From positions 23,161 to 87,160 of the forward strand of contig CAYXDG010000003.1 of NCBI GenBank assembly GCA_964463655.1: 64,000 nt of DNA. The letters run 5' to 3'. This DNA is from Halothece sp964463655 (GTDB lineage Bacteria; Cyanobacteriota; Cyanobacteriia; Cyanobacteriales; Rubidibacteraceae). A program made the translations under genes and the position numbers. A model generated the notes under the pieces. It searched no databases. It was given only the letters and a program-made list of their open reading frames with translations, and had not been told where the DNA came from. Below, one piece after another: positions 52,225 to 61,221 of this stretch; the first letter of the stretch is position 1; every line of letters starts with the position of its first letter.

Positions 52225-54243
52225 ATGAGATTAGAATCCAAGATTCCCACTGGGTCTTTAGCAGAGAAATGGGACAACCATCGCTTTAACCTGAAACTGG
52301 TGAATCCCTCCAATAAACGAAAATATCATATCATTGTTGTAGGAACAGGACTAGCGGGTTCTTCGGCTGCTGCTTCCCTAGCAGAAATGGGCTATCAGGT
52401 GAGTTGTTTCTGTTTCCAAGACAGTCCCCGTCGCGCTCACTCGATCGCTGCTCAAGGGGGAATCAATGCAGCGAAAAACTATCAAAATGATGGGGATTCT
52501 ATTTATCGACTGTTCTATGACACCATCAAAGGCGGAGACTATCGTGCGAGAGAAGCGAATGTCTATCGCTTAGCACAAGTGAGCGTTAACATCATCGATC
52601 AGATGGTTGCTCAAGGCGTACCTTTTGCGCGAGAATATGGAGGATTACTCGCTAATCGTTCTTTTGGGGGGGCGCAAGTCAGTCGCACGTTTTACGCCAA
52701 AGGACAAACGGGACAACAGCTTTTATTAGCAGCATACCAGCAATTAAGCCGTCAGATTGCATCGGGACAGGTGACAATGTATAACCGCCATGAAATGCTA
52801 GAGTTAGTGGTGGTTGATGGTCACGCGAAAGGGATTATTACTCGCAATCTGGTCACAGGAGAAATCGATCGCTGGGCGAGTGATTGTGTGGTACTTTGTA
52901 CAGGAGGCTATGGAAACGTTTATTTCCTCTCCACCAATGCTCAAGGCTGTAATGTTACGGCTGCGTATCGGGCTTATTGTCAAGGCGCTGGCTTTGCCAA
53001 TCCCTGCTATACTCAGATTCATCCCACCTGTATTCCTGTCCAAGGGGATCATCAGTCCAAACTGACCTTAATGTCGGAATCACTGCGGAATGATGGACGC
53101 ATCTGGGTTCCCAAAGATAGCGCGATCGCGCTCCAAATCCGAAAAGGCGAACTCTCTCCCAATGATGTCCCAGAAGCAGCCAGAGACTACTATTTAGAAC
53201 GTAAATATCCCAGTTTTGGCAATCTTGCCCCCCGTGATATTGCTTCCCGTGCTGCGAAAGAAGTGTGTGATGAAGGGCGAGGGGTAGCGCCCACAGGCTT
53301 TGGCGTGTTTTTAGACTTCCGTGACGCGATTTCCCGTGTTGGTGAAAAAATCATCTCGGAAAGATACGGAAACCTGTTTGACATCTACAATCGCATCACA
53401 GGGGATACCCCCCTTACATCCCCCCATGAAATGGGGGGAAAGAGGGGGGTGCCAATGATGATTTATCCCGCCGTTCACTACACAATGGGCGGACTGTGGG
53501 TAGATTATAATTTACAGAGCAATCTTCAAGGGCTTTTTGTGGGCGGAGAAGCCAACTTTTCAGATCATGGCGCAAACCGTCTCGGAGCTTCTGCTTTAAT
53601 GCAAGGCTTAGCGGATGGTTACTTTGTTCTCCCTTACACCATCAGTCATTATTTAGCGGGAACCGTTGGACTCGCTGATGCGGGGAAAGTAAAAACTGAT
53701 TCTCCAGAGTTTGACATTGCAGAAAAAGCAGCCCAAGACAAAATCAAACGACTCCTTGCAAATAAAACCACAGGAAAAGCCAGCGCTCGTTATTATCATA
53801 AACAGATTGGTGAAATTATGTGGAATCAGTGCGGAATGAGTCGATCTAAAGACGGTTTAAAACAAGCCCTCAGTGATATTTCTGCGCTACGTGAGGAGTT
53901 TTGGCAAAATGTAAAAGTAGTGGGAAATGAAAACAGTTTCAATCAAGAATTGGAACGAGCAGGTCGTGTGGCTGATTTTATTGAGTTTGGGGAATTAATG
54001 TGTCGAGATGCGCTGATGCGAGAAGAATCTTGTGGGAGTCATTTTCGGGTTGAACATCAATTTACAGAAGAAGATGAGGAAGTGAAAAGCGGTTTTCTCT
54101 CTGCTGGAGAAGCGAAGCGAAATGATGAAGATTATGGGTTTGTTGGCGTTTGGGAATATCAAGGAGAAGCAAAAGAACCAACTTTAGAAAAAGAGTCTTT
54201 GGTTTATGAGGAAGTTAAATTTTCAACGCGATCGTATAAGTAG
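52225..54243 (+). CDS. sdhA: Succinate dehydrogenase/fumarate reductase flavoprotein subunit (long SdhA type)
   Basis: 672 residues. N-terminal extension LESKIPTGSLAEKWDNH, as in Bacillus/Bacteroides SdhA. FAD-binding VVGTGLAGSSAAASLAE, covalent-FAD His in RRAHSIAAQGGINAA, catalytic segment HPTCIP, RDIASRAAKEVC, and HYTMGGLWVDYN...GANRLGASALMQGLADG. It oxidises succinate and feeds plastoquinone. Iron-sulfur and anchor subunits are not adjacent. The hexapeptide zone before PMMIYPAVHYTMGG carries ~12 extra residues encoded by a palindromic repeat. The ribosome-binding site is weak, and the IsrB element lies just upstream, so its promoter may have been altered. Confidence 0.88.
   Translation: MRLESKIPTGSLAEKWDNHRFNLKLVNPSNKRKYHIIVVGTGLAGSSAAASLAEMGYQVSCFCFQDSPRRAHSIAAQGGINAAKNYQNDGDSIYRLFYDTIKGGDYRAREANVYRLAQVSVNIIDQMVAQGVPFAREYGGLLANRSFGGAQVSRTFYAKGQTGQQLLLAAYQQLSRQIASGQVTMYNRHEMLELVVVDGHAKGIITRNLVTGEIDRWASDCVVLCTGGYGNVYFLSTNAQGCNVTAAYRAYCQGAGFANPCYTQIHPTCIPVQGDHQSKLTLMSESLRNDGRIWVPKDSAIALQIRKGELSPNDVPEAARDYYLERKYPSFGNLAPRDIASRAAKEVCDEGRGVAPTGFGVFLDFRDAISRVGEKIISERYGNLFDIYNRITGDTPLTSPHEMGGKRGVPMMIYPAVHYTMGGLWVDYNLQSNLQGLFVGGEANFSDHGANRLGASALMQGLADGYFVLPYTISHYLAGTVGLADAGKVKTDSPEFDIAEKAAQDKIKRLLANKTTGKASARYYHKQIGEIMWNQCGMSRSKDGLKQALSDISALREEFWQNVKVVGNENSFNQELERAGRVADFIEFGELMCRDALMREESCGSHFRVEHQFTEEDEEVKSGFLSAGEAKRNDEDYGFVGVWEYQGEAKEPTLEKESLVYEEVKFSTRSYK
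53408..53449. repeat. Palindromic C6/G6 mini-repeat inserted in frame in sdhA
   Basis: CCCCCC, 5 nt, TCCCCCCAT, GAA, ATGGGGGGA, 4 nt, GGGGGG: a near-perfect dyad of 42 bp. It encodes TPLTSPHEMGGKRGVP, where relatives have a short ENPYE-like link before MRIYPAVHYTMGG. The DNA resembles GGGGGA/TCCCCC dispersed repeats of cyanobacteria, and the tract at 11928-11940 is a partial relative. Confidence 0.65.
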
Positions 54244-54336
54244 TTTTGGAAAAAGCCAAATGTCACATACTTTTTTGAAAGATTATTTAGTCACAGTATT
54301 TTTTATGGCTTTGCCCTTGGGATTCCCGTATTGATC

Positions 54337-55557
54337 CTAACTCGATTTAGCTTGTGCGAGTCGATAAACTGTTTGCGCGATCGCGCTATCTTCATCAGTA
54401 TTAATCACAAAAATCCGTACTGGAGAGTCAGCAGTTGCAACATCCGCATTTTTAGGTGAGTGATTATTTTTCTCTTCATCAAGGTTAATTCCCAAATATC
54501 CTAGACGCTCACAAGCTGCTTGGCGCACAAGTGCTGCATTTTCTCCTACTCCTGCTGTAAAGACGATCGCGTCTAACCCTTGTAAACTGGCGACCATCGC
54601 GCCAATCTGACGACAGAGATAGTGAATGTAGGTGTCAAATGCAATTTTAGCGCGATCGCTGTTTGCTATTTCTCCTGTCACCGATCGCATATCGCCTGAA
54701 ATTCCAGACAGACCTTTTAACCCTGATTCTTTGTTTAAGAGGGTATCCACTTCATCAGCATTCATTCGAGCTTCTCGCAGGAGATAAATGACCACCCCTG
54801 GATCGATCGATCCGCAGCGTGTCCCCATCATTAACCCTTCAAGAGGGGTAAACCCCATTGTCGTGTCGATGCTGTGACCATTTTTAATGGCAGCGAGAGA
54901 CGCACCATTTCCTAAATGACAGGTGAGAATTTTTAAGTCTGCTAAATCTCGATCGAGCAGTTGTGCTGTTTTTTCGGCACAATATTGATGGCTAATTCCG
55001 TGAAATCCATAGCGACGAATCCCTTGTTCATACCAGTTATAAGGAATAGGATAAATAGCAGCTTCTATGGGCATTTTACTATGAAAAGCCGTGTCAAACA
55101 CAGCCACTTGCCATGTTTCGGGTAAGAGTTTTTCGATTAATTCAATGCCTTGGAGATTGGCTGGGTTATGATTGGGAGCAAGGGAAATTAACTGCTCGAT
55201 CGTGCTTTTAACATCTTCTGTCACCCAAGTTGGTTCTTGATATTTTACGCCACCATGTACCACCCGATGTCCCACATAATTAATTTCTTTCCAAGTTTGT
55301 AAAACGGCTGTATCTCCTTCACAAAGGGTATTTAATAATCTTTCTGCTGCGATTAGGCGATCGTCTGTTTCTAGATCTTCTTCTAAAACAATACCATTGC
55401 TTTTTACTTTCAAGCTAGCCTGTCCTTGTTGCTTACTAAAATCAAGGACTCCTGACCATAATAACGTAATGACTGTTTCTGCTCGATCATCATCTGGGAT
55501 ATAGAAAAGAGAACTTTTTTGACTGCTAGAACCTGCATTTAAGACTAAGATTTTCAT
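54337..55557 (-). CDS. ackA: Acetate kinase
   Basis: 406 residues of the ASKHA fold. N-terminal ILVLNAGSSSQKSSLF, VGHRVVHGGVKY, ADLKILTCHLGNGAS, GFTPLEGLMMGTRCGSIDPG and DAIVFTAGVGENA are all family landmarks. It makes acetate and ATP from acetyl phosphate. With the neighbouring D-lactate dehydrogenase gene on the same strand it fits dark fermentation of glycogen. No pta gene is adjacent. Confidence 0.94.
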   Translation of the reverse strand: MKILVLNAGSSSQKSSLFYIPDDDRAETVITLLWSGVLDFSKQQGQASLKVKSNGIVLEEDLETDDRLIAAERLLNTLCEGDTAVLQTWKEINYVGHRVVHGGVKYQEPTWVTEDVKSTIEQLISLAPNHNPANLQGIELIEKLLPETWQVAVFDTAFHSKMPIEAAIYPIPYNWYEQGIRRYGFHGISHQYCAEKTAQLLDRDLADLKILTCHLGNGASLAAIKNGHSIDTTMGFTPLEGLMMGTRCGSIDPGVVIYLLREARMNADEVDTLLNKESGLKGLSGISGDMRSVTGEIANSDRAKIAFDTYIHYLCRQIGAMVASLQGLDAIVFTAGVGENAALVRQAACERLGYLGINLDEEKNNHSPKNADVATADSPVRIFVINTDEDSAIAQTVYRLAQAKSS

Positions 55558-55699
55558 GATTTGTGATTTGTGATTTGTTATTAAGCCGGAGCAAAGCGTG
55601 AGGAGGGTAGGAGGGATCGTTCTTCGGGATACAACTTGTGGTAGTTAACAAGCGAACTATGTAGGGGGGAGCAACGCGCGAAGTACCCTGAACTAATGA

Positions 55700-56686
55700 T
55701 CAATTAACTAAGTTTTGACAATCATTAGTGGTTTCAATTTCACTGATATTTGATAACGTTGTATCAGCAATGTTGTGGAGTGCTTCTTCTGTAAAAAAGG
55801 CTTGGTGTCCTGTAATGATAACATTGGGTAGGGTTAATAAACGCTCAAAGACATCATCTTGAATCACCTCATCAGATAAGTCTTCAAAGAAGAGATCGGC
55901 TTCTTTTTCATAAACATCTAAGGCAAGATAACCAATGGTTTTATTTTTTAAGCCATCAATCACTGCTTGCGTATCAATTAATCCGCCACGACTGGTATTA
56001 ATTAACATTACCCCTGGTTTCATTTGCGCGATCGCCTTTTCATTGATTAAATGAGTATTCGCAGACGTTAATGGACAATGCAGAGAAATAATATCAGATT
56101 CTGCATAGATTTCCTCTAAATCAACATATTGTGCAAAGACGGAAAACTCTTGATTGGGAAAGGGATCATAGGCTAAAATTCGACAACCAAATCCAGATAA
56201 AATTTGTCCCACAATGCGACCGATTTTCCCTGTTCCAATAATGCCAACAGTGCGGCTGTATAAGTCAAATCCTAACAACCCATTGAGAGAAAAATTGCCT
56301 TCTCGGACACGATAGTAAGCGCGGTGAATTTTGCGATTTAATGCTAAGATAAGCGCGATCGCGTGTTCAGCGACAGCATGGGGAGAATAAGCAGGAACCC
56401 GCACCACCTGCATTCCTAAGCGTTTGGTTGCTTCAAGATCAACGTTGTTGTAACCAGCACAACGCAATGCCACCAGACGCACCCCTTGTTCAGCGAGTAT
56501 TGCTGCGGTTTGAGCGTTCAGTTGGTCGTTAACGAAAATACATACTGCTTCTGTGTCTTTGGCTAAGATGGCTGTTTTTTCCTGTAGATGAGGGTCTAAG
56601 AAAATTAATTCATGATTGTACGATACGTTGACAGCTTCAAAAAAGCGACGATCGTAAGGTTTACATCCAAACAGTGCGACTTTCAT
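55700..56686 (-). CDS. ldhA: D-lactate dehydrogenase / D-2-hydroxyacid dehydrogenase
   Basis: 328 residues from ATG at 56686, supported by AAGGAG; an upstream in-frame start at 56737 is not needed. NAD-binding GIIGTGKIGRIVGQIL, catalytic Arg in LINTSRGGLIDTQAV, Glu in DVYEKEADLFFED and His in IITGHQAFFTEEAL match the LdhA group. It reduces pyruvate to D-lactate in fermentation; in cyanobacteria it also acts on other 2-oxoacids. An 18-bp palindrome lies ~100 bp upstream. Confidence 0.9.
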   Translation of the reverse strand: MKVALFGCKPYDRRFFEAVNVSYNHELIFLDPHLQEKTAILAKDTEAVCIFVNDQLNAQTAAILAEQGVRLVALRCAGYNNVDLEATKRLGMQVVRVPAYSPHAVAEHAIALILALNRKIHRAYYRVREGNFSLNGLLGFDLYSRTVGIIGTGKIGRIVGQILSGFGCRILAYDPFPNQEFSVFAQYVDLEEIYAESDIISLHCPLTSANTHLINEKAIAQMKPGVMLINTSRGGLIDTQAVIDGLKNKTIGYLALDVYEKEADLFFEDLSDEVIQDDVFERLLTLPNVIITGHQAFFTEEALHNIADTTLSNISEIETTNDCQNLVN

Positions 56687-56786
56687 AATAGCTCCTTGGA
56701 ACTCCTTGCTTATAGGGTAATAGCGCGATCGCGTCACTTTCCGAAAATTAAGCCTCTCTTAACGGAAGACTTATCTGACTCTTAAA

Positions 56787-56804
56787 AAACTAACCAGTTA
56801 GTTT
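56787..56804. promoter_or_regulatory. Candidate operator AAACTAACCAGTTAGTTT upstream of D-lactate dehydrogenase gene
   Basis: Perfect 8-bp inverted repeat around CA, ~100 bp upstream of the ATG at 56686. The symmetry and size suit a TetR-family dimer. The same AACTAAC half-site forms a dyad upstream of tpsB. The gap 56738-56959 otherwise holds only AT-rich sequence. Confidence 0.45.
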
Positions 56805-56959
56805 AAATAGCCGCTGCGATCGCCGTTTTGGGGTTTGATCACACTCAATCAGAAAACTGTAACCAACTAAACAAATTCTTAGGGGTTAAATTCAAATTTG
56901 GTTTTTGTCTAATACCATTTTCAACGCGATCGCTGCATTATTATCCATAATATTCTTGC

Positions 56960-57940
56960 TTAATGATCAACAAAAATTGTTTTTCCTGTCTCCGCAGCCA
57001 CTCGCGCTGCCTCGGCAATTCTAGTAGCATAATAACTAGATTCCACTGCCACATAAAGTGGTTTCTGTTCGATTAAATAATCTAAAATGTATGTTGTATC
57101 TTTAGCAAAAAGACCGCGCCGACTCCCCACTTCAATGGGTGTTTCTTCCTCATTGCGGATTAATTTACCATCATTGCCATCAAAAATTAAAGTGCCTTTA
57201 TCGCCGTGTAATTCAAAGCTGCGATTAGCTTGCCAAAAAACTTCTCCTTTCCCATAAATCACGTCTGCAAGTAAACCATGTTCAAAGTGTAATTGAGCAT
57301 GATTTAAACAAGCAAAATATTGCTCGGGGGTTTCTCTGTCCCAATAACGAGTATGACAATTAACCGCTTTCACATTACCAAATAAGTGGGTGAAGCGATG
57401 AAATCGGGATAAAGCGCCACTGAAAGGAAAGCCAAATAATTGTTTGTGATATGTCCATTTTTGTGGGGCTGGACGTTGTGGATTAATGGTACTATAACGA
57501 GCATAAAAGACATTGCCAATTTCAGGAAGCCACTGACGAATTGCATTGTGTAATCCGCCTAATAATTCGATATGTTCAACATGAAGCAGCAGGTTTTGTT
57601 GCTTTGCTAGACTGATGAGATATTTCGCTTGTTCTAAGTTTAAAGCAAGGGGATATTCAACAACGACGTGCTTTCGAGCTTGGAGCGCTGCTTGAGCTAA
57701 GTCGCCATGTTCAGAATTGATGTTACAGATAACAATTAAATCAATGTTAGGATTGTCGATTAAACTTTGGGGTGAGTCATATCCTTGTAGGGAGTAAGTT
57801 TGACAAAACTCGTTGAGACTTTCTGGGCGATGTCCTGCAACGGCAATTAGTTGAGCGCGATCGTCTTCTAAGAAGGCTTCTGCTCGTCGCTGCGCTGCAA
57901 ATCCTGTGCCAATAATACCAGTATGAAGCAATTTTGTCAT
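56960..57940 (-). CDS. bvdR: Biliverdin reductase (cyanobacterial BvdR)
   Basis: 326 residues, Gfo/Idh/MocA fold. Nucleotide motif GIIGTGFAAQRRAEAF near the N-terminus, then the BvdR-specific blocks LLHVEHIELLGGLHNAIRQ, FYARYSTINPQRPAPQKWTYH, VIYGKGEVFWQ, LHGDKGTLIF and VGSRRGLF, which match the known cyanobacterial enzyme closely. It reduces biliverdin IX-alpha to bilirubin, a side branch of phycobilin metabolism. It is monocistronic and divergent from sufE by 70 bp. Confidence 0.9.
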   Translation of the reverse strand: MTKLLHTGIIGTGFAAQRRAEAFLEDDRAQLIAVAGHRPESLNEFCQTYSLQGYDSPQSLIDNPNIDLIVICNINSEHGDLAQAALQARKHVVVEYPLALNLEQAKYLISLAKQQNLLLHVEHIELLGGLHNAIRQWLPEIGNVFYARYSTINPQRPAPQKWTYHKQLFGFPFSGALSRFHRFTHLFGNVKAVNCHTRYWDRETPEQYFACLNHAQLHFEHGLLADVIYGKGEVFWQANRSFELHGDKGTLIFDGNDGKLIRNEEETPIEVGSRRGLFAKDTTYILDYLIEQKPLYVAVESSYYATRIAEAARVAAETGKTIFVDH

Positions 57941-58010
57941 GAGTTTTTGAGGGTGAGATTGTTACAATGAAGTAGATTTTAGCAATAAGAGAGTGAGTTA
58001 AGAACTAACA

Positions 58011-58445
58011 ATGTCTGCAACTGCTTTACCTCCCAAGTTAGACAAAATTGTACAACGTTTTAAGCGTCGTGATGATCCCAAGCAGAAATATCAGCAACTG
58101 CTTTGGTATGCGAAGAAGTTAGAACCGATGCCAGAAGCAGAAAAAAATCCTGAAAATAGAGTCTCGGGTTGTGTTTCTCAAGTTTATATTACCGCAAGTT
58201 TAAGAGATGGTAAAGTTCATTATTTTGGAGATTCTGATGCTCAATTAGTAAAGGGATTAGTTGCATTTTTGATTGATGGCTTGAATGATTTACCCCCAGA
58301 AGAAATTTTACAGGTATCCCCCAATTTTATCGAGGAAACAGGGCTAAAAGTGAGTCTTACACCCTCTCGCGCCAACGGTTTTTATAATATCTTTCAAACC
58401 ATGAAAAAGAAAGCATTAGGGTTTAATATCGCTCAACAGGGCTAA
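58011..58445 (+). CDS. sufE: SufE family Fe-S assembly sulfur acceptor
   Basis: 144 residues. The persulfide-accepting Cys54 is in RVSGCVSQVY, preceded by EAEKNPENRV, with downstream FLIDGLNDLPPEEIL. It takes sulfur from SufS cysteine desulfurase and stimulates its activity. Length is standard. The MscS cluster follows on the same strand with a 69-bp gap. Confidence 0.93.
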   Translation: MSATALPPKLDKIVQRFKRRDDPKQKYQQLLWYAKKLEPMPEAEKNPENRVSGCVSQVYITASLRDGKVHYFGDSDAQLVKGLVAFLIDGLNDLPPEEILQVSPNFIEETGLKVSLTPSRANGFYNIFQTMKKKALGFNIAQQG

Positions 58446-58514
58446 GTCTTGGGGGTGGTGCAAGGAAGAGAGTATTGCTGTATAATAATCTCGAAATTAT
58501 CCCCATTGATTCCC

Positions 58515-59747
58515 ATGATTAACTTAATAAAATCTGTATTTAGCACTAGAATCAACGATAATCTCTTGCTCTCACCTCCTCTGATGGAAGTAGATTCATC
58601 TGCTTTGGATGCTGCGGAATCGATGCTGGAGTTGTTTGACCGCGTGGATCAATTTACTTCAAGAGAAGCAATTGCGATCGATCCCCTTTATGGGGTTTTA
58701 GGTGGATTAATTGTAATAATTATTACGCTGTCTTTTCTCATTCCTAGTCTTCTCCGCTTTCTGGCTTCTCGTTTCCTACCAGCAGAATTAAGAGAGGCTT
58801 ATCAGAAAATTTTTGTTCCCTATCAACGGTGGATAGTCCTCTCGATCGGGCTTTCGATCGTTGATATTATTATATTATTAACTCCCGATAAGCCGACTTG
58901 GTTGTATATTGCCGAGTTCTTTTTAGGAGGCGCGATCGCGCTGAATATTTGTTTCCTCGCTTTTGCTATTTTTAATAACTTTTTTAGCGGTTATCTGCTA
59001 GATTTAGCCCTGAGAAGCCGAAACAATGTGAACAGCGAACTGTTAGCTTTCATTAAATTTGTTGCCAATGCGCTGATTATTCTGATCGTTATCTTTATCT
59101 TTGCTGAGTCTCATCGTCTCAGTATTACAGGGTTAATTGCTAGTATCGGAATTGGCGGTTTAGCGATCGCGTTTGCGTCGCAAAAAGTTCTCGAACAAGT
59201 CTTATGGACAATTCTGCTTTACGTGGATCGTCCCTTTGTTGTAGATGATTATATTCACCTGCAAGACGGGACATTTGGCAGAGTGGAGGCGATCGGGTGG
59301 CGATCGAGCAAAATTCGTCTCTCTGGGAAAGGAACGTTGGTGGTAATTCCTAACAGTATGCTCACCCAAATGTCCATTGAGAATCTGTCGGGAGCGCAGA
59401 AAATTATTACCCTGCTCAATATTTCTTTTGAACGAGCAATTCCTGAACAAGAAAAAGCTCTGGTGCGTCAAATTATCCTTGATAGTACCCGCGATATTTA
59501 TGGGATTGACCATCGTCTAACGGAAGTAAAATTCCAAGACGTAGAAAATCGTAACAATGGGAAATCGGCTCAAGTCCAAGCGCAAGTCACCTTCTTTATT
59601 TTAGGTGCTGGTTCAACGGCGTTAGAAATTCGGACGCAACTATTGGATGCAGCGCGACGGAATATCACGAAACGTCTTAAAGATTATGGAATTGGTTTCC
59701 AAATCGATAAGAAACCTATCAATGTTGATTCTCCCATGAATATTTAG
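58515..59747 (+). CDS. MscS family mechanosensitive channel 1
   Basis: 410 residues from ATG at 58515; the frame is open from 58449 but that part has no membrane or family character. Three to four N-terminal helices, the pore helix region ITGLIASIGIGGLAIAFASQKVLEQV, and the beta domain RPFVVDDYIHLQDGTFGRVEAIGWRSSKIR (core VDDYI...GRVEAIGWRSS), VVIPNSMLT. It is a large-vestibule osmotic-release channel. It is the most divergent of three tandem paralogues (G-rich pore helix, FASQK rather than FAAQE). Confidence 0.87.
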   Translation: MINLIKSVFSTRINDNLLLSPPLMEVDSSALDAAESMLELFDRVDQFTSREAIAIDPLYGVLGGLIVIIITLSFLIPSLLRFLASRFLPAELREAYQKIFVPYQRWIVLSIGLSIVDIIILLTPDKPTWLYIAEFFLGGAIALNICFLAFAIFNNFFSGYLLDLALRSRNNVNSELLAFIKFVANALIILIVIFIFAESHRLSITGLIASIGIGGLAIAFASQKVLEQVLWTILLYVDRPFVVDDYIHLQDGTFGRVEAIGWRSSKIRLSGKGTLVVIPNSMLTQMSIENLSGAQKIITLLNISFERAIPEQEKALVRQIILDSTRDIYGIDHRLTEVKFQDVENRNNGKSAQVQAQVTFFILGAGSTALEIRTQLLDAARRNITKRLKDYGIGFQIDKKPINVDSPMNI

Positions 59748-59773
59748 TCCAAATTTAATTGGTATTGCCAGAG

Positions 59774-60946
59774 ATGAATGTACTTGCCTTTAGCCCCCTA
59801 CAAGTGTTTCCAGAGAGTTGGAATGTTCCTCAACTTTTAGAATTTGACGAAACTACCCAAGAATTTCTGATTGTCTTGGGAGTGCGCTTGGTGGTACTAA
59901 TCATCTGCGCTTATCTTGCCCTTGCAATTAGTCGCGCCATGCCTTCCCTTCTTTTGTGGTTTACAGCGCGATCGCTGCCCAAAGAAAAATACGAAGAATA
60001 CAAAGCCTTTAGCGACCCTTTCCGAGATGCCTTTGTCAGAGCGCTGAGTTTGATTCTCATTGACATCAGCTTAAACTTCCTGAAGGTCTATGAGCAGTTT
60101 TATGCGGTGATTAACTTTCTTGCCGACTTTGCAGTGATGGTGGCTACGGCTTGGTTAGTGTCGAGAGTTGCCAAACAAGCGATCCGCATCTATGGGGTGA
60201 GCTTATTAAAACGAGTCAGTCAAGAGGTAAACGATCTCATTCTAATTTTTGAGAATACAGTGAATGTGATCATTGGCTTTCTTGCCGTTTTAATTTTTGC
60301 CCAAAGTAAAAACTTTAATCTAGTTACCCTGATTACTGGACTAGGCATTGGCGGGATCGCGATCGCGTTTGCTGCTCAAGAAGCGCTCTCCCAGATTCTC
60401 GCGACGATTGTGATCTACCTCGATCGTCCTTATCTGCCAGGGGAATATGTTCGCATTAACTTCGTTGTTACCCAAGAAGACGTTTACGGGCGCATTGAAT
60501 CCATTGGCTTACGTTCAACTAAACTGCGGATTTCTGTCACTAACACTTTACTCATCGTTCCCAACTCCCTGATGGTGAAGAAAGACATCGAAAACATCTC
60601 ACGAGGAACAAAGGTGATGGTTCTGTTTTATCTAGATTTTAATAAGACTTTAAACGAATCAGAGCGAGCGTTAGTGGAGAACGTAGTTCAAGAAAGTGTC
60701 AAAAAAGAACTGTTTGGACTCGATCCAGAAAGCACAAAAGTTGCTCTGTTTGAACCTGAAGATACCCCCGGCACCCGCGCTCGGATTAGTTTATTTGTCA
60801 TGGGGTCTAACGAAGAGTCCATTATGATCCGTAAACGTTTGGTAGAAATTGCCAACAAGTCGATTAGTGAGCAACTGCAAGCTCAAGGATTGAAATTTGA
60901 ATTTGCAGAACCGACGATTTATGTTGACTCACCTGTCACACTTTAA
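59774..60946 (+). CDS. MscS family mechanosensitive channel 2
   Basis: 390 residues from ATG at 59774; TTG codons upstream at 59759 and 59765 are in frame but weaker. N-terminal helices precede the pore helix LITGLGIGGIAIAFAAQEALSQI, followed by the beta domain RPYLPGEYVRINF...YGRIESIGLRSTKLR and LLIVPNSLMVKKDIENISRG. It is followed by a 46-codon remnant and a close paralogue. Gene order suggests tandem duplication and a common transcript with channel 1 (26-bp gap). Confidence 0.9.
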   Translation: MNVLAFSPLQVFPESWNVPQLLEFDETTQEFLIVLGVRLVVLIICAYLALAISRAMPSLLLWFTARSLPKEKYEEYKAFSDPFRDAFVRALSLILIDISLNFLKVYEQFYAVINFLADFAVMVATAWLVSRVAKQAIRIYGVSLLKRVSQEVNDLILIFENTVNVIIGFLAVLIFAQSKNFNLVTLITGLGIGGIAIAFAAQEALSQILATIVIYLDRPYLPGEYVRINFVVTQEDVYGRIESIGLRSTKLRISVTNTLLIVPNSLMVKKDIENISRGTKVMVLFYLDFNKTLNESERALVENVVQESVKKELFGLDPESTKVALFEPEDTPGTRARISLFVMGSNEESIMIRKRLVEIANKSISEQLQAQGLKFEFAEPTIYVDSPVTL

Positions 60947-60981
60947 GACTATGTTTTTTTTATTCCATTCTAAAAAGAAAA

Positions 60982-61122
60982 ATGGAGATTTTAATTTTTT
61001 TGCAACAAGTCCTAACAATTGACGAGGGCTGGGGATGGTTGATTGCGCTTACTCTCCTCGCTTTTTTAATTGGGCGATCAATCCCTTACTCTCTAAACTG
61101 GATTGTCGATCGCTCTAATTGA
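60982..61122 (+). pseudogene. Truncated MscS-like N-terminal fragment (46 codons)
   Basis: MEILIFLQQVLTIDEGWGWL... carries one membrane helix and ends SIPYSLNWIVDRSN. The end aligns by eye with FLPSLIRWSIDRLT, the exit of the first helix of channel 3 (both have a Pro-Ser-Leu/Ile-x-W-(I/S)-(V/I)-D-R pattern). A stop follows at 61120-61122. It is probably the residue of a fourth tandem MscS gene. A functional single-helix peptide cannot be excluded. Confidence 0.5.
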
Positions 61123-61164
61123 AAGACTAAACCAACTCTAATTTCTTTTGATACCGTATTGCCT

Positions 61165-61185
61165 AAAAGTTATAGTAACTTTTTT
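61165..61185 (+). terminator. Weak intrinsic-terminator-like hairpin
   Basis: AAAAGTTA pairs with TAACTTTT over TAG and runs into T6. The stem is AT-rich, so termination would be inefficient. It separates the fragment from channel 3. Confidence 0.35.
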
Positions 61186-61221
61186 CTCGAAACTATCTTA
61201 CTGGTTAACTAAAATATAAAC

